From Mucilaginibacter myungsuensis (GTDB taxonomy: Bacteria > Bacteroidota > Bacteroidia > Sphingobacteriales > Sphingobacteriaceae), in contig NZ_JADFFL010000001.1 of NCBI RefSeq assembly GCF_015222005.1, positions 558,001 through 622,000 of the forward strand: DNA of 64,000 nucleotides, in the 5' to 3' direction. Under the pieces are notes generated by a model. It was given only the letters and a program-made list of their open reading frames with translations, was not told the DNA's origin and ran no database searches. Below are positions 18,207-25,542 of this stretch, piece by piece. Each line of letters begins with the position of its first letter. Position 1 is the stretch's first letter. The translations under genes and the position numbers were made by a program.

Positions 18207-18650
18207 ATGAAAAATTTGACCAGCAACATCATTGGCGGTATAGCCGGTGCCATAGCGCTTAACGTATTGCACCAGGTGGTGAAACAATTTGTCCACGAGG
18301 CGCCCCGGGTAGACCTGGTGGGCGAGGAAGCCCTAAGCAAAGGCCTGGAAAAGGTTGGCATTGAGCCACCTACCGGCAACGCGCTGTTCACCGCTACCAT
18401 GGCGGCCGACCTGGTGAGCAACGCGGTTTACTACGCCACGATCGGTATGGGTAAAAAAAAGAAGAACCTGGTATACCACGGCGCTGCCTACGGGATCACC
18501 GCCGGCATTGGCGCACTAACGCTGACCGAGCCGATGGGCCTGAACGACGCACCCGTTAACCGTACCGATGCGACTAAGGTAATGACCGTGGCCTGGTACA
18601 CCATTGGCGGGATAGTAGCCGGCGCGGTGATCAAAGCGCTGCGGAAATAG
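18207..18650 (+). CDS. Hypothetical integral membrane protein
   Basis: This 147-residue protein has glycine/alanine-rich membrane segments at about 6-25 (NIIGGIAGAIALNVLHQVV), 63-80, 92-106 and 125-143. Its final residues IKALRK are basic. I do not recognise a named family. It sits in the stress-type cluster between the small basic gene and the 63-residue gene, in the same direction. Confidence 0.65.
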   Translation: MKNLTSNIIGGIAGAIALNVLHQVVKQFVHEAPRVDLVGEEALSKGLEKVGIEPPTGNALFTATMAADLVSNAVYYATIGMGKKKKNLVYHGAAYGITAGIGALTLTEPMGLNDAPVNRTDATKVMTVAWYTIGGIVAGAVIKALRK

Positions 18651-18672
18651 TAATGCATTAATACTAAATGAG

Positions 18673-18864
18673 ATGCCCTGGTACAACGGAGACTATCCCC
18701 CATCTTACAAGAACCAGCCGCCCAAGCTGCGCGACAAAGCGGTTGAGATAGCTAACGAGATCATTAAAGAGACCGGCGACGAAGGCCTTGCCATTGCCAC
18801 CGGCCTCAAAAAGGCACGCGAATATTTTAAGGATCATCAGGACGAAGCGGATGCAGAAGAGTGA
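18673..18864 (+). CDS. Small acidic/helical protein of unknown function
   Basis: A 63-residue frame, MPWYNGDYPPSYKNQPPKLR then a helix (DKAVEIANEIIKETGDEGLAIATGLKKAREYF) and an acidic tail. The PW.NGDYPPSYKNQP opening and the following helix recur in small uncharacterised bacterial proteins. It resembles ChaB-type stress proteins in size and shape only. It is 22 bp downstream of the membrane protein gene and probably co-transcribed. Confidence 0.65.
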   Translation: MPWYNGDYPPSYKNQPPKLRDKAVEIANEIIKETGDEGLAIATGLKKAREYFKDHQDEADAEE

Positions 18865-18902
18865 TTTGGGCATCTTAATCAACAATTTTTTTTGCTAACA
18901 AA

Positions 18903-18934
18903 TTTGGCATTTATAAAATAATTGCCTATATTTG
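18903..18934 (+). promoter_or_regulatory. Consensus promoter at the left edge of the AT-rich island
   Basis: TTTG at 18903-18906, a 20-bp spacer and TATATTTG at 18927-18934 match the Bacteroidetes consensus exactly. Transcription would start near 18941 and run into the small ORFs at 18988 and 19148. Confidence 0.7.
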
Positions 18935-18987
18935 TTAGACAGCCGGAAGTAGGACCGGCAACCTTCCAAACCTAAACCCTTATCAAC

Positions 18988-19155
18988 ATGAACCGAACAA
19001 TTTCCGATAATAGCACAGACCACATCCCTGACCCGCCAGATGTTGATTTTATTGTAGGATCGTCTATACTAAAAACCAAGACACTGCTAACATCAGCATT
19101 GCTATCAATAACTATAAGAAGTTTCAAACCTTTCAAACAATTACAATATGAGTAA
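18988..19155 (+). CDS. Short ORF overlapping the next gene; possibly a frameshifted small protein
   Basis: The ATG at 18988 reads MNRTISDNSTDHIPDPPDVD followed by FIVGSSILKTKTLL and ends at TAA 19153-19155, overlapping the next gene by 8 bp (ATGAGTAA). The first 25 residues resemble small Bacteroidetes proteins with a PxxVDFIVG segment. After GS the +2 frame reads VYTKNQDTANISIAINNYKK, which looks more protein-like than the actual frame, so one indel may have damaged the gene. It follows a consensus promoter. Whether it is a functional peptide, a leader ORF or a remnant is undecided. Confidence 0.4.
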   Translation: MNRTISDNSTDHIPDPPDVDFIVGSSILKTKTLLTSALLSITIRSFKPFKQLQYE

Positions 19156-19441
19156 AGAAGAGGACCAAAATCGTCATGAACAACTTATCGACTTCTTAAA
19201 TGAATTCAATCTTTATAACGGTGCTTTAAAGAAAGTGGACAAAAAATTAACTTCGAATCAATTCCAATCAATAAAAACCAACAATATCAATCAAGCTGTC
19301 AAGGTTTTAACCGATGTGCTTAACTTATCAGGAGGTTCAGTCAGCGATGTAGATTTCTATGAATTATTGCAAGCTTATTTTCAAGTGCCCTCTTACCGGG
19401 AAAAATTTAACACCCTTGTTAAGGAAGCTAAATATCATTAA
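19148..19441 (+). CDS. Hypothetical 97-residue protein
   Basis: MSKEEDQNRHEQLIDFLNEF opens a charged, probably all-helical protein with no recognised family. It overlaps the preceding ORF by 8 bp, suggesting translational coupling, and lies at the left end of the AT-rich stretch that also carries the DUF262/HEPN pair. No signal peptide or membrane segment is present. Confidence 0.55.
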   Translation: MSKEEDQNRHEQLIDFLNEFNLYNGALKKVDKKLTSNQFQSIKTNNINQAVKVLTDVLNLSGGSVSDVDFYELLQAYFQVPSYREKFNTLVKEAKYH

Positions 19442-19629
19442 AATATTACTACCCCCGCCGTGTAAAATCCGCCGGCACACATTTGTAACTTTTAATCGAA
19501 CTAACTTGAGCGCCTCGCTTAAGTTCCTAACCGAGTATTAATTTAAGGGAGACGCCTTAATTGGAATACATCCAAACCATAGGCTTGAACGGGCGAGGAT
19601 GTTTTCTATATTTACGTAAATTTAGTTGA
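19442..19629. other. Gene-free gap before the DUF262 gene
   Basis: It contains an imperfect inverted repeat, ACTTGAGCG/CGCTTAAGT (19503-19523, one mismatch), and TATATTTA about 20 bp before the DUF262 start codon, one base short of the -7 consensus. No integrase, terminal repeats or att-like duplication was seen. Confidence 0.4.
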
Positions 19630-20667
19630 ATGAAAAACTTTATATTCTCAATTAGGAATTACACGATAGATGACATAAGAAGGTTAATAACTTCTAAAGA
19701 AATTGCCATACAGCCGAAGTTCCAACGTAGAAGAAGATCATGGCCACTAACAGCAAAAACGTGGCTGATTGATAGTATTATAAACAATTTTCCAATACCG
19801 GTAATTTACACAAGGGAGTTTTATGATGAATCTAATCAAAGGGTAAGGGAGATAATTGATGGCCAGCAACGTATCACTACAATCATAGAGTTTCTCAATA
19901 ACGAATGGGTTTTATCTAATAATATTTCTGATGACTCATTAGTAGGTGCAACTTTCAGCCAACTGCCATTAGAAAACCAACAACGAATACTAAGTTATGA
20001 ACTTGTAATACAAGCGCTTCGGGATGTAACCGACCCTGACGTTATTGCCATTTTCTCAAGAATAAACTCATTCAGCCAACCACTCAATAAACAGGAACGT
20101 AGAAATGCGGAATTTTCGGGTGAATTCAAACAGCTTGTTTATAGTTTATCAGCGAACTACTATATTTTTTGGATAAAAAATAAAATTTTCAACGATACAC
20201 AAATTGGAAAAATGGACGAGGCTCTATTTGTGTCAGAAGTGTTAACAACATTTAGATATGGTTTAAAATTACTAAGTCCAATCAAAGTCGACCAAGCTTA
20301 TAAATCATATACAGAGAGATACAATGAAGCGGAGCAAGATGAATCAAACTTCCACAAACTTATTAGCTGCATTTCTGCGTTGTTTCAATATCCCATTATT
20401 AAAGAAAGATTTTCCAAGCAGGTTTTCTTTTTTTCGTTATTTTTTGTTCTTGCAGAGGAACTCTTTAACGTCAACGTGCTTGAAAAGCAACCTGAAAAGA
20501 ACTTCGACATCGACGTAATTAGTTTGAAGTTAACGGCTTTTATAGAGAACTACAACCACGACGTTGACAAAAACACGGGGCTCAAACAACTTTTTACGCA
20601 AGGAACTGGTAGCACCACCAGCAGAGTAACAAGACATCAGGTTTTATCAAAATACCTACGAACATAA
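19630..20667 (+). CDS. DUF262 (ParB/GmrSD-N-like) domain protein
   Basis: This 345-residue protein carries the DUF262 signature. FQRRRRSW (31-38) stands for the P.YQR..VW motif, NFPIPVIYTRE (53-63) follows, and the key IIDGQQRITTI lies at 75-85 with D77-G78-Q79-Q80-R81. In GmrS/GmrD and related proteins this ParB-like fold binds or hydrolyses nucleotides and is joined to nuclease modules in restriction of modified DNA. Here there is no GmrSD HNH C-domain; the C-terminal 150 residues are helical. The stop codon overlaps the start of the HEPN gene by 1 base (TAATG), so the two are translated together. The region is clearly more AT-rich than its neighbours, suggesting horizontal acquisition. Confidence 0.85.
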   Translation: MKNFIFSIRNYTIDDIRRLITSKEIAIQPKFQRRRRSWPLTAKTWLIDSIINNFPIPVIYTREFYDESNQRVREIIDGQQRITTIIEFLNNEWVLSNNISDDSLVGATFSQLPLENQQRILSYELVIQALRDVTDPDVIAIFSRINSFSQPLNKQERRNAEFSGEFKQLVYSLSANYYIFWIKNKIFNDTQIGKMDEALFVSEVLTTFRYGLKLLSPIKVDQAYKSYTERYNEAEQDESNFHKLISCISALFQYPIIKERFSKQVFFFSLFFVLAEELFNVNVLEKQPEKNFDIDVISLKLTAFIENYNHDVDKNTGLKQLFTQGTGSTTSRVTRHQVLSKYLRT

Positions 20668-21293
20668 TGCCGCTCCCCCTTAAACCTTTATCATTGAAAT
20701 TTCGCTCTGAAGTTGGTCAAGCCAAAAACATATTTGACAGAGAAGTACTAAATGCGAAGTCTTTTGAAAGAGACCTACTTATCGAAGCCTGTTTTTTAAA
20801 ATGTGTTATAATTTGGGAAGAATTTATAGAAAATTACACGTTAACATGTTTATGCGAGGGAGAAATCCGACCAGGGGTTGTTATCAAACCAAAGAGAGGC
20901 CACCCAATATCCGTTAGTCTATTAGATGCATTTAAATCATTAAAATCGAGCCGCCCAGATTGGTCTACCCATTATTACGATTGGTTAAAACCATCTTCCT
21001 TAGAAGAAAAAATCTTGACAAGATTTGATTCGAGATCAAGACTTCAATCTATCTATTTAGACACAATTAAACATGACAGAATGATTACTGTCAGGAATGC
21101 TATTGCCCATTCTTCCAGAAAGACCATAAAATTATTGGAGACACTTTACATTAACCTAAATGGTGCCCTTCCTTATAGCGCGACAGGAGTAAGACCCGCA
21201 GATTTTTTAATTGATTTGGACGCGCATGGAAAATCATATTTTCATGTGTTATTAGACTTTTATCTTTATTTAGAAATGAAGCTTATGAGATAA
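20667..21293 (+). CDS. HEPN-domain protein (candidate RNase effector)
   Basis: This 208-residue, largely helical protein has TVRNAIAHSS at 141-150, the R-x4-H motif (R143, H148) of HEPN nucleases. An earlier helix (IIWEEFIENYTLTCLC, about 48-63) matches the first HEPN helix of the MAE_28990/RiboL-PSP-like groups. HEPN proteins of this type often cleave RNA and act as toxins or defence effectors. The 1-base overlap with the DUF262 gene means a two-gene module. It could also be a non-catalytic HEPN partner, since the motif alone does not prove activity. AT-rich composition supports transfer. Confidence 0.72.
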   Translation: MPLPLKPLSLKFRSEVGQAKNIFDREVLNAKSFERDLLIEACFLKCVIIWEEFIENYTLTCLCEGEIRPGVVIKPKRGHPISVSLLDAFKSLKSSRPDWSTHYYDWLKPSSLEEKILTRFDSRSRLQSIYLDTIKHDRMITVRNAIAHSSRKTIKLLETLYINLNGALPYSATGVRPADFLIDLDAHGKSYFHVLLDFYLYLEMKLMR

Positions 21294-21298
21294 ATTTA

Positions 21299-21700
21299 TC
21301 ACCCCACCTCCTGACACAACTCCACCAAAACCCCGTTCGTCCCTTTCGGATGCACAAAGCAAACCAGCTTATTATCGGCGCCGCGTTTAGGGGTGTCGTT
21401 TAGTAAAATAAAACCCTCGTTCTTAAGGCGTTCCATTTCTGCAATGATGTCGGTCACTAAAAAGGCGATGTGATGGATGCCCTCCCCTTTTTTGGCTATG
21501 AATTTGGCTATTGGGCTATCGGGGTCGGTGGCTTGCAGTAGTTCTATTTTGTTGGGGCCGGTCTGTAAAAACGCGGTCAGAACATGTTCTGAGGCAACCT
21601 CTTCGGTCATGTAAACGTTAGTGTTAAGCAGCTTTTGATAGATGGTTTGCGCTTGCTCGATGCTGTTAACGGCGATGCCGATATGCTCTACCTTGTTCAT
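21299..21700 (-). CDS. mce: Methylmalonyl-CoA epimerase
   Basis: This 133-residue VOC-fold enzyme is taken from the ATG at 21700; a start at 21739 would add 13 residues not found in the family. MNKVEHIGIAVNSIEQAQTI at the N-terminus gives the metal-ligand His (H6). IELLQATDPDSPIAKF (about 62-77) and GIHHIAFLVTDI carry the remaining conserved ligand and catalytic Glu positions. It interconverts (2R)- and (2S)-methylmalonyl-CoA in propionate metabolism. No mutase genes are adjacent. It is convergent with the HEPN gene with only 5 bp between stops and divergent from iscS. Confidence 0.9.
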   Translation of the reverse strand: MNKVEHIGIAVNSIEQAQTIYQKLLNTNVYMTEEVASEHVLTAFLQTGPNKIELLQATDPDSPIAKFIAKKGEGIHHIAFLVTDIIAEMERLKNEGFILLNDTPKRGADNKLVCFVHPKGTNGVLVELCQEVG

Positions 21701-21765
21701 AGTGTAATATTGCAAATTAATGACCCCTAACAACAGCAATGGTAAATAAAAATTAAAACTTTGCG

Positions 21766-21773
21766 TATCTTTG
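21766..21773 (+). promoter_or_regulatory. -7 element of the iscSUA operon
   Basis: TATCTTTG matches TAnnTTTG exactly, 18 bp before the iscS ATG. No TTTG is seen at the expected upstream distance. No IscR gene is present in the window. Confidence 0.4.
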
Positions 21774-21791
21774 TATCGATAATTTTCAGCT

Positions 21792-23003
21792 ATGGACTTT
21801 CCTATTTATTTAGATAATAACGCTACTACGCCATTGGACCCAAGGGTGCTTGAAGCGATGCTGCCTTATTTTAACAGCAAGTTTGGTAACGCGGCAAGCC
21901 GTAACCATGCTTTTGGCTGGGCGGCCGAAGAGGGCGTTGACTATGCCCGCGAGCAAGTGGCCAAGCTTATTGGTGCTAACGAGAAAGAGATCATCTTTAC
22001 CTCGGGCGCTACCGAAAGCGACAACCTTGCCATTAAGGGTGTTTTTGAAATGTACAAAGACAAGGGTAACCACGTGATCACTACGATCACCGAGCACAAA
22101 GCTGTGTTGGATACCTGCAAGCATATTGAGAAGTTAGGTGCGCGCGTTACTTACTTAGGCGTTAAAGAAGATGGCTTGGTTGACCTTGCCGAACTGGAAG
22201 CTGCTATGACGCCGGAGACCATCCTGGTATCGATCATGTATGGTAATAACGAGATAGGCGTTATCCAGCCGATCAAAGAAATTTCGGCCATTGCGCACAA
22301 ACACGGTGCCCTGTTCATGACAGATGCTACCCAGGCTGTTGGTAAGATCCCTGTTGACGTTAACGCTGACGGTATTGACCTGTTGGCCATGACGGCTCAT
22401 AAAATGTACGGCCCTAAAGGTGTCGGCGCGTTATATGTTCGCCGTAAAGGACCAAGGGTTAAAGTTACTGCCCAAATGGACGGTGGCGGTCACGAGCGCG
22501 GTATGCGTTCGGGCACGTTGAACGTTCCGGGTATTGTTGGTTTTGGTAAAGCTTGCGAGCTTTGCTACAACGAGATGGAAAGCGAAGCGGCACGTTTATC
22601 GGCCATGCGCGACCGTCTGCAACGCGAACTGACCGTGTTGGAAGAAAGCTATGTGAACGGTAACGTTGAACACCGCTTGCCGCACGTAGCCAACATCAGC
22701 TTTAAATACGTTGAGGGCGAAGGTTTGATGATGGCGATGAAAGACCTGGCGGTATCATCAGGTTCGGCCTGTACTTCAGCATCGTTAGAGCCATCGTATG
22801 TACTGAAAAGCTTAGGCTTGTCAGACGACCTGGCACACTCGTCTATCCGTTTCGGTTTAGGCCGTTTCACAACGGATGAAGAGATCGACCACGCTATCGC
22901 GGTAACTAAGCATTCGGTAACCCACCTACGCGAACTTTCACCACTATGGGAAATGTTCAAAGAAGGTATCGATCTTGACTCGATCGAGTGGGCGGAACAT
23001 TAA
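21792..23003 (+). CDS. iscS: Cysteine desulfurase IscS
   Basis: This 403-residue PLP enzyme takes sulfur from L-cysteine for Fe-S clusters and tRNA thiolation. The PLP lysine is K204 in [11 protein letters not shown]. The catalytic cysteine is C327 in the flexible [10 protein letters not shown] loop, which places it in group I (IscS/NifS) rather than Suf[12 protein letters not shown] opens the chain and [10 protein letters not shown] (71-80) binds PLP phosphate. It is the first gene of an iscS-iscU-iscA operon; the iscR, hscBA and fdx genes of the proteobacterial operon are absent. Confidence 0.96.
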   Translation: MDFPIYLDNNATTPLDPRVLEAMLPYFNSKFGNAASRNHAFGWAAEEGVDYAREQVAKLIGANEKEIIFTSGATESDNLAIKGVFEMYKDKGNHVITTITEHKAVLDTCKHIEKLGARVTYLGVKEDGLVDLAELEAAMTPETILVSIMYGNNEIGVIQPIKEISAIAHKHGALFMTDATQAVGKIPVDVNADGIDLLAMTAHKMYGPKGVGALYVRRKGPRVKVTAQMDGGGHERGMRSGTLNVPGIVGFGKACELCYNEMESEAARLSAMRDRLQRELTVLEESYVNGNVEHRLPHVANISFKYVEGEGLMMAMKDLAVSSGSACTSASLEPSYVLKSLGLSDDLAHSSIRFGLGRFTTDEEIDHAIAVTKHSVTHLRELSPLWEMFKEGIDLDSIEWAEH

Positions 23004-23010
23004 GCAGAAA

Positions 23011-23111
23011 GTCCGGGGTCTTAAGTCGGAAGTCTTAAGTCTTTGGAATATTAAAAATATATAATTAACAGGGTCAGACTTTTGACTCAGAACTTACGAC
23101 TTAAGACTTAA
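23011..23111. repeat. Word hairpin between iscS and iscU (GTCTTAAGTC/GACTTAAGAC)
   Basis: Left arm: GTCTTAAGTC occurs twice (around 23018-23043) with a degenerate copy before them. Right arm: GACTTTTGACTCAG, AACTTACGACTTAAGACTTA (23078-23111) in inverse orientation. The core word GTCTTAAGTC is nearly self-complementary. The hairpin lies inside the operon, about 10 bp after the iscS stop codon. Confidence 0.7.
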
Positions 23112-23115
23112 AAAA

Positions 23116-23529
23116 ATGGCTTATTCAGATAAAGTAATTGACCACTACACCAATCCACGTAACGTGGGTACTTTGGACAAAAGCAGTCACAAAGTAGGTA
23201 CCGGCCTGGTGGGTGCCCCTGAGTGCGGCGACGTTATGCGCCTGCAGATAGAGGTTGACGATAATAATGTGATCACCGATGCTAAATTCAAAACCTTCGG
23301 TTGCGGTTCGGCTATCGCGTCGTCATCATTGGCTACCGAATGGTTAAAAGGCAAAAGCATCGACGATGCTATGGCTATCGACAACATGGATATCGTAGAA
23401 GAATTAGCTTTACCGCCGGTAAAGATCCACTGCTCGGTATTAGCTGAGGACGCTATTAAAGCGGCCATCAACGATTACCGCGTAAAGAACGGCTTAGCAC
23501 CGATCGAGACCGAGAAATCGCACCACTAA
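23116..23529 (+). CDS. iscU: Fe-S cluster scaffold IscU
   Basis: This 137-residue scaffold has all three cluster-binding cysteines: C37 in APECGDV, C63 in FGCGSA and C106 in IHCSVLA, with conserved D39. The LPPVK motif (99-103), recognised by the HscA chaperone in model systems, is present even though no hscA gene is in the window. It assembles [2Fe-2S] and [4Fe-4S] clusters with sulfur from IscS. It lies in the iscS-iscU-iscA operon, separated from both neighbours by word-type hairpins that may tune the relative expression of the three genes. Confidence 0.96.
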   Translation: MAYSDKVIDHYTNPRNVGTLDKSSHKVGTGLVGAPECGDVMRLQIEVDDNNVITDAKFKTFGCGSAIASSSLATEWLKGKSIDDAMAIDNMDIVEELALPPVKIHCSVLAEDAIKAAINDYRVKNGLAPIETEKSHH

Positions 23530-23532
23530 TTA

Positions 23533-23664
23533 AAGTACTAAGTACATCGTATCAGGTATCAAGATATTATGTACTTATTTTTTAACCATAACGGTAGACT
23601 TAGTCTAATAAGTATCAGGTATGGCTTGGTACTTGATACTAACTACCTGATACTACCTACTAAA
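23533..23664. repeat. Word hairpin between iscU and iscA (TATCAGGTA/TACCTGATA)
   Basis: The left arm has AAGTACTAAGTAC and GTATCAGGTATCAAGATA (about 23533-23567). The right arm has TAAGTATCAGGTATG, GGTACTTGATACTAA and CTACCTGATACTACC (about 23619-23660), which pair with the left words. The unit differs from the iscS-iscU gap but the design is the same. Confidence 0.7.
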
Positions 23665-23991
23665 ATGGTAACTATAACTGATAAAGCAAAAGGCAAGATA
23701 GACCACCTGATGACAGATGCAGGGCTTGATGCGTCGTATTTTTTACGGGTATCGGTTCAGGGCGGTGGCTGTTCGGGTTTATCTTACAACATGGATTTTG
23801 ATAACGAGGAGAAAAAAGGCGATCAGTTTTTTGAGGACCGCGGTATCCGCATTGCCTTGGACATGAAATCGTTCCTATACCTTGCCGGCACCGAGCTTGA
23901 TTTCTCGGACGGATTGAATGGTAAAGGTTTCGCCTTTAACAACCCTAACGCAAGCAGAACTTGCGGTTGCGGGGAAAGTTTTTCGGTTTAA
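23665..23991 (+). CDS. iscA: A-type Fe-S carrier IscA
   Basis: This 108-residue protein starts at the ATG at 23665. An in-frame ATG at 23569 lies inside the hairpin repeat and would add a non-conserved tail. The three conserved cysteines are C36 (GGGCSGLSY), C100 and C102 (RTCGCGESF). A-type carriers pass Fe-S clusters from the IscU scaffold to target enzymes. It is the last gene of the isc operon and is followed by a perfect 14-bp terminator stem. Confidence 0.95.
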   Translation: MVTITDKAKGKIDHLMTDAGLDASYFLRVSVQGGGCSGLSYNMDFDNEEKKGDQFFEDRGIRIALDMKSFLYLAGTELDFSDGLNGKGFAFNNPNASRTCGCGESFSV

Positions 23992-24014
23992 GACACCGAG
24001 TGCTTATGATATAC

Positions 24015-24054
24015 GAAATGCCGTATCGTTTTGCGATACGGCATTTCTTGTTTT
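24015..24054 (+). terminator. Terminator of the iscSUA operon
   Basis: GAAATGCCGTATCG (24015-24028) and CGATACGGCATTTC (24034-24047) form a perfect 14-bp stem around TTTTG, followed by TTGTTTT. Confidence 0.9.
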
Positions 24055-24063
24055 ATGTTCTGA

Positions 24064-24163
24064 CCCCTCCTCGGGGAGGGGCGCATTGGCCAAGAGCGTT
24101 AGCAGGGAGGGGTTAGTCAGATATGCATAAACGCTAACCCCTCCCTACCCTCCCAGGGGAAGG
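24064..24163. repeat. CCCCTCC/GGAGGGG inverted repeat between iscA and dps
   Basis: CCCCTCCTCGGGGAGGGG is self-complementary. AGGGAGGGGTTAG (24104-24116) is then answered by CTAACCCCTCCCT (24133-24145). It fills the gap between the convergent iscA and dps genes. Similar CCCCTCCC blocks are widespread in Bacteroidetes, and a related one lies at 34696-34780. Confidence 0.7.
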
Positions 24164-24171
24164 ACTAAAAA

Positions 24172-24651
24172 TTAATCTTCATTAATAAAAGACCTCAGCA
24201 TCCAGGTGTTCTTTTCTTTAAACTGCATAAAGCGGTTCACCATATCGTTGGTGCCATCGTCGCCGGCATCAGCTGTGATATCTAAGATGTTGCGTTCTAA
24301 GCCGATCAGCGTCGCCATATCCTCGATCAGCACGCGGACCATGTCGGTATCTTTCATGCCAATGGTCTGCACTTCTTTTAACTCAGATGTGCCAATGTAA
24401 TCGGCAAAAGTGCTGTACGGTGGTTTGCCTAAGGTGAGGATACGCTCGGCAAGCTCGTCGATGGTAAGCAACGCCTGGTTGTACAATTCTTCAAACTTAA
24501 CGTGCAGGGTAAAAAAGCTTGGGCCTTTCACGTTCCAGTGGCAACCACGTAGTTTTTGGTAATGGATATGATAGTTAGCTAAAAGATCGTTCAAATGATC
24601 TACTACAGGTTTTACTGCCTTTTCGGTAAGGCTAATTTCTTTTGCGTCCAT
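24172..24651 (-). CDS. dps: DNA-binding ferritin-like protein Dps
   Basis: This 159-residue protein starts at the ATG at 24651. An upstream ATG at 24681 lies inside the -7 promoter element and is rejected. Ferroxidase-site signatures are present: HWNVKGPSFFTLHVKFEELY (His and Asp/Glu ligands, about 43-62) and DELAERI a helix later. Dps forms a 12-subunit shell that stores iron oxidised by H2O2 and protects DNA in stationary phase. The N-terminal tail is short and acidic/basic mixed, so DNA binding itself is uncertain. Confidence 0.95.
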   Translation of the reverse strand: MDAKEISLTEKAVKPVVDHLNDLLANYHIHYQKLRGCHWNVKGPSFFTLHVKFEELYNQALLTIDELAERILTLGKPPYSTFADYIGTSELKEVQTIGMKDTDMVRVLIEDMATLIGLERNILDITADAGDDGTNDMVNRFMQFKEKNTWMLRSFINED

Positions 24652-24678
24652 GGTATCTTGTGATGTAATGTTGATATA

Positions 24679-24686
24679 CAAACTTA
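24679..24686 (-). promoter_or_regulatory. -7 element of dps
   Basis: TAAGTTTG on the minus strand is an exact TAnnTTTG match 27 bp upstream of the chosen dps ATG (24651), giving a leader of about 20 nt. It overlaps the alternative ATG at 24681 and so decides the start. Confidence 0.5.
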
Positions 24687-24764
24687 GGTATTCGGAATTT
24701 GTTTACGTCATTTTTGGTACACCGTAAAGTAAAATATCCATATTTTGCCGCCTCAAAAACAGGT

Positions 24765-25529
24765 ATGGAACTTAAGCCTTATATCAAGCTGCAATTAGAC
24801 GGTATCGTGTGGCGGATGGAGATCGACCCTGTCTCCTCTACCCTCTGTTTAGAGGTACGCCGCGAGCAGGATAAACAGGTAAGTTTCACCGCTGCCGATC
24901 TGATATCAGGCAAGATCAACTTCACCGGACTAACGGTAGACGAACGCTGGCTGACCGGCATAGAATCAGCTTATGATGGCGTACTATTATTACATGGCTA
25001 TGCATCCGAAGGTAGCCCAACGCATAAAGGTTTAACTGCTTTGGACGGCACAACAGGCGAGATCTTATGGCAAGACTATAACCGCACTTTCGATCACCTG
25101 AGTACCCGGGGACCGGTTTGTTACGATACGCGTTTTCAGCCGAGAAAGTTATCTTTTGTCGACATTAAAACAGGGACGATATCAGGCACTTATGATGGGG
25201 TTTTGGATCAGGACATCGAGAGCAGGATCATTGTCCCGGATATGGTTACGGCCAACGAAACTGAGCACACTATGCTGCCCCAACAGCCTTTTGCAAATAT
25301 CCTGCACAAGCTTTATCATAACAGTTATAGAATTGTATCTTTGCACGCACAAAAAACGGATGCACTGCATCAGTTACTGTATATTTATAAGGATGGTAAC
25401 TTGGTTTTTACCGATCTTTTAAACTCTGATATACAAAAACTGCAGCCCGAGGCGTTTGTATTGCACGACCAGCATTTGATCTACCTGAAAAACAGAATGG
25501 AATTAAATGTGATCAAATTAGAATACTGA
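24765..25529 (+). CDS. DUF4905 family protein
   Basis: This 254-residue protein starts at the ATG at 24765 (MELKPYIKLQLDGIVWRMEI); an upstream in-frame start would extend into the dps promoter region. It looks like a beta-propeller fragment with repeated D-G-x-T/W strands (TALDGTTGEILWQDYN) and fits DUF4905, a Bacteroidetes family of unknown function. There is no signal peptide, so it is probably cytoplasmic. It is followed after 13 bp by the LysM gene and probably shares its transcript. Confidence 0.78.
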   Translation: MELKPYIKLQLDGIVWRMEIDPVSSTLCLEVRREQDKQVSFTAADLISGKINFTGLTVDERWLTGIESAYDGVLLLHGYASEGSPTHKGLTALDGTTGEILWQDYNRTFDHLSTRGPVCYDTRFQPRKLSFVDIKTGTISGTYDGVLDQDIESRIIVPDMVTANETEHTMLPQQPFANILHKLYHNSYRIVSLHAQKTDALHQLLYIYKDGNLVFTDLLNSDIQKLQPEAFVLHDQHLIYLKNRMELNVIKLEY

Positions 25530-25542
25530 CTAAGTAAACAAC

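Noticed and set aside
19359..19541. 60-codon plus-strand ORF overlapping the 97-residue gene.
   Set aside because: It is an out-of-frame shadow extending into a gene-free, AT-rich gap.
24652..24681. Longer Dps start at 24681.
   Set aside because: The ATG lies within the -7 promoter element TAAGTTTG.
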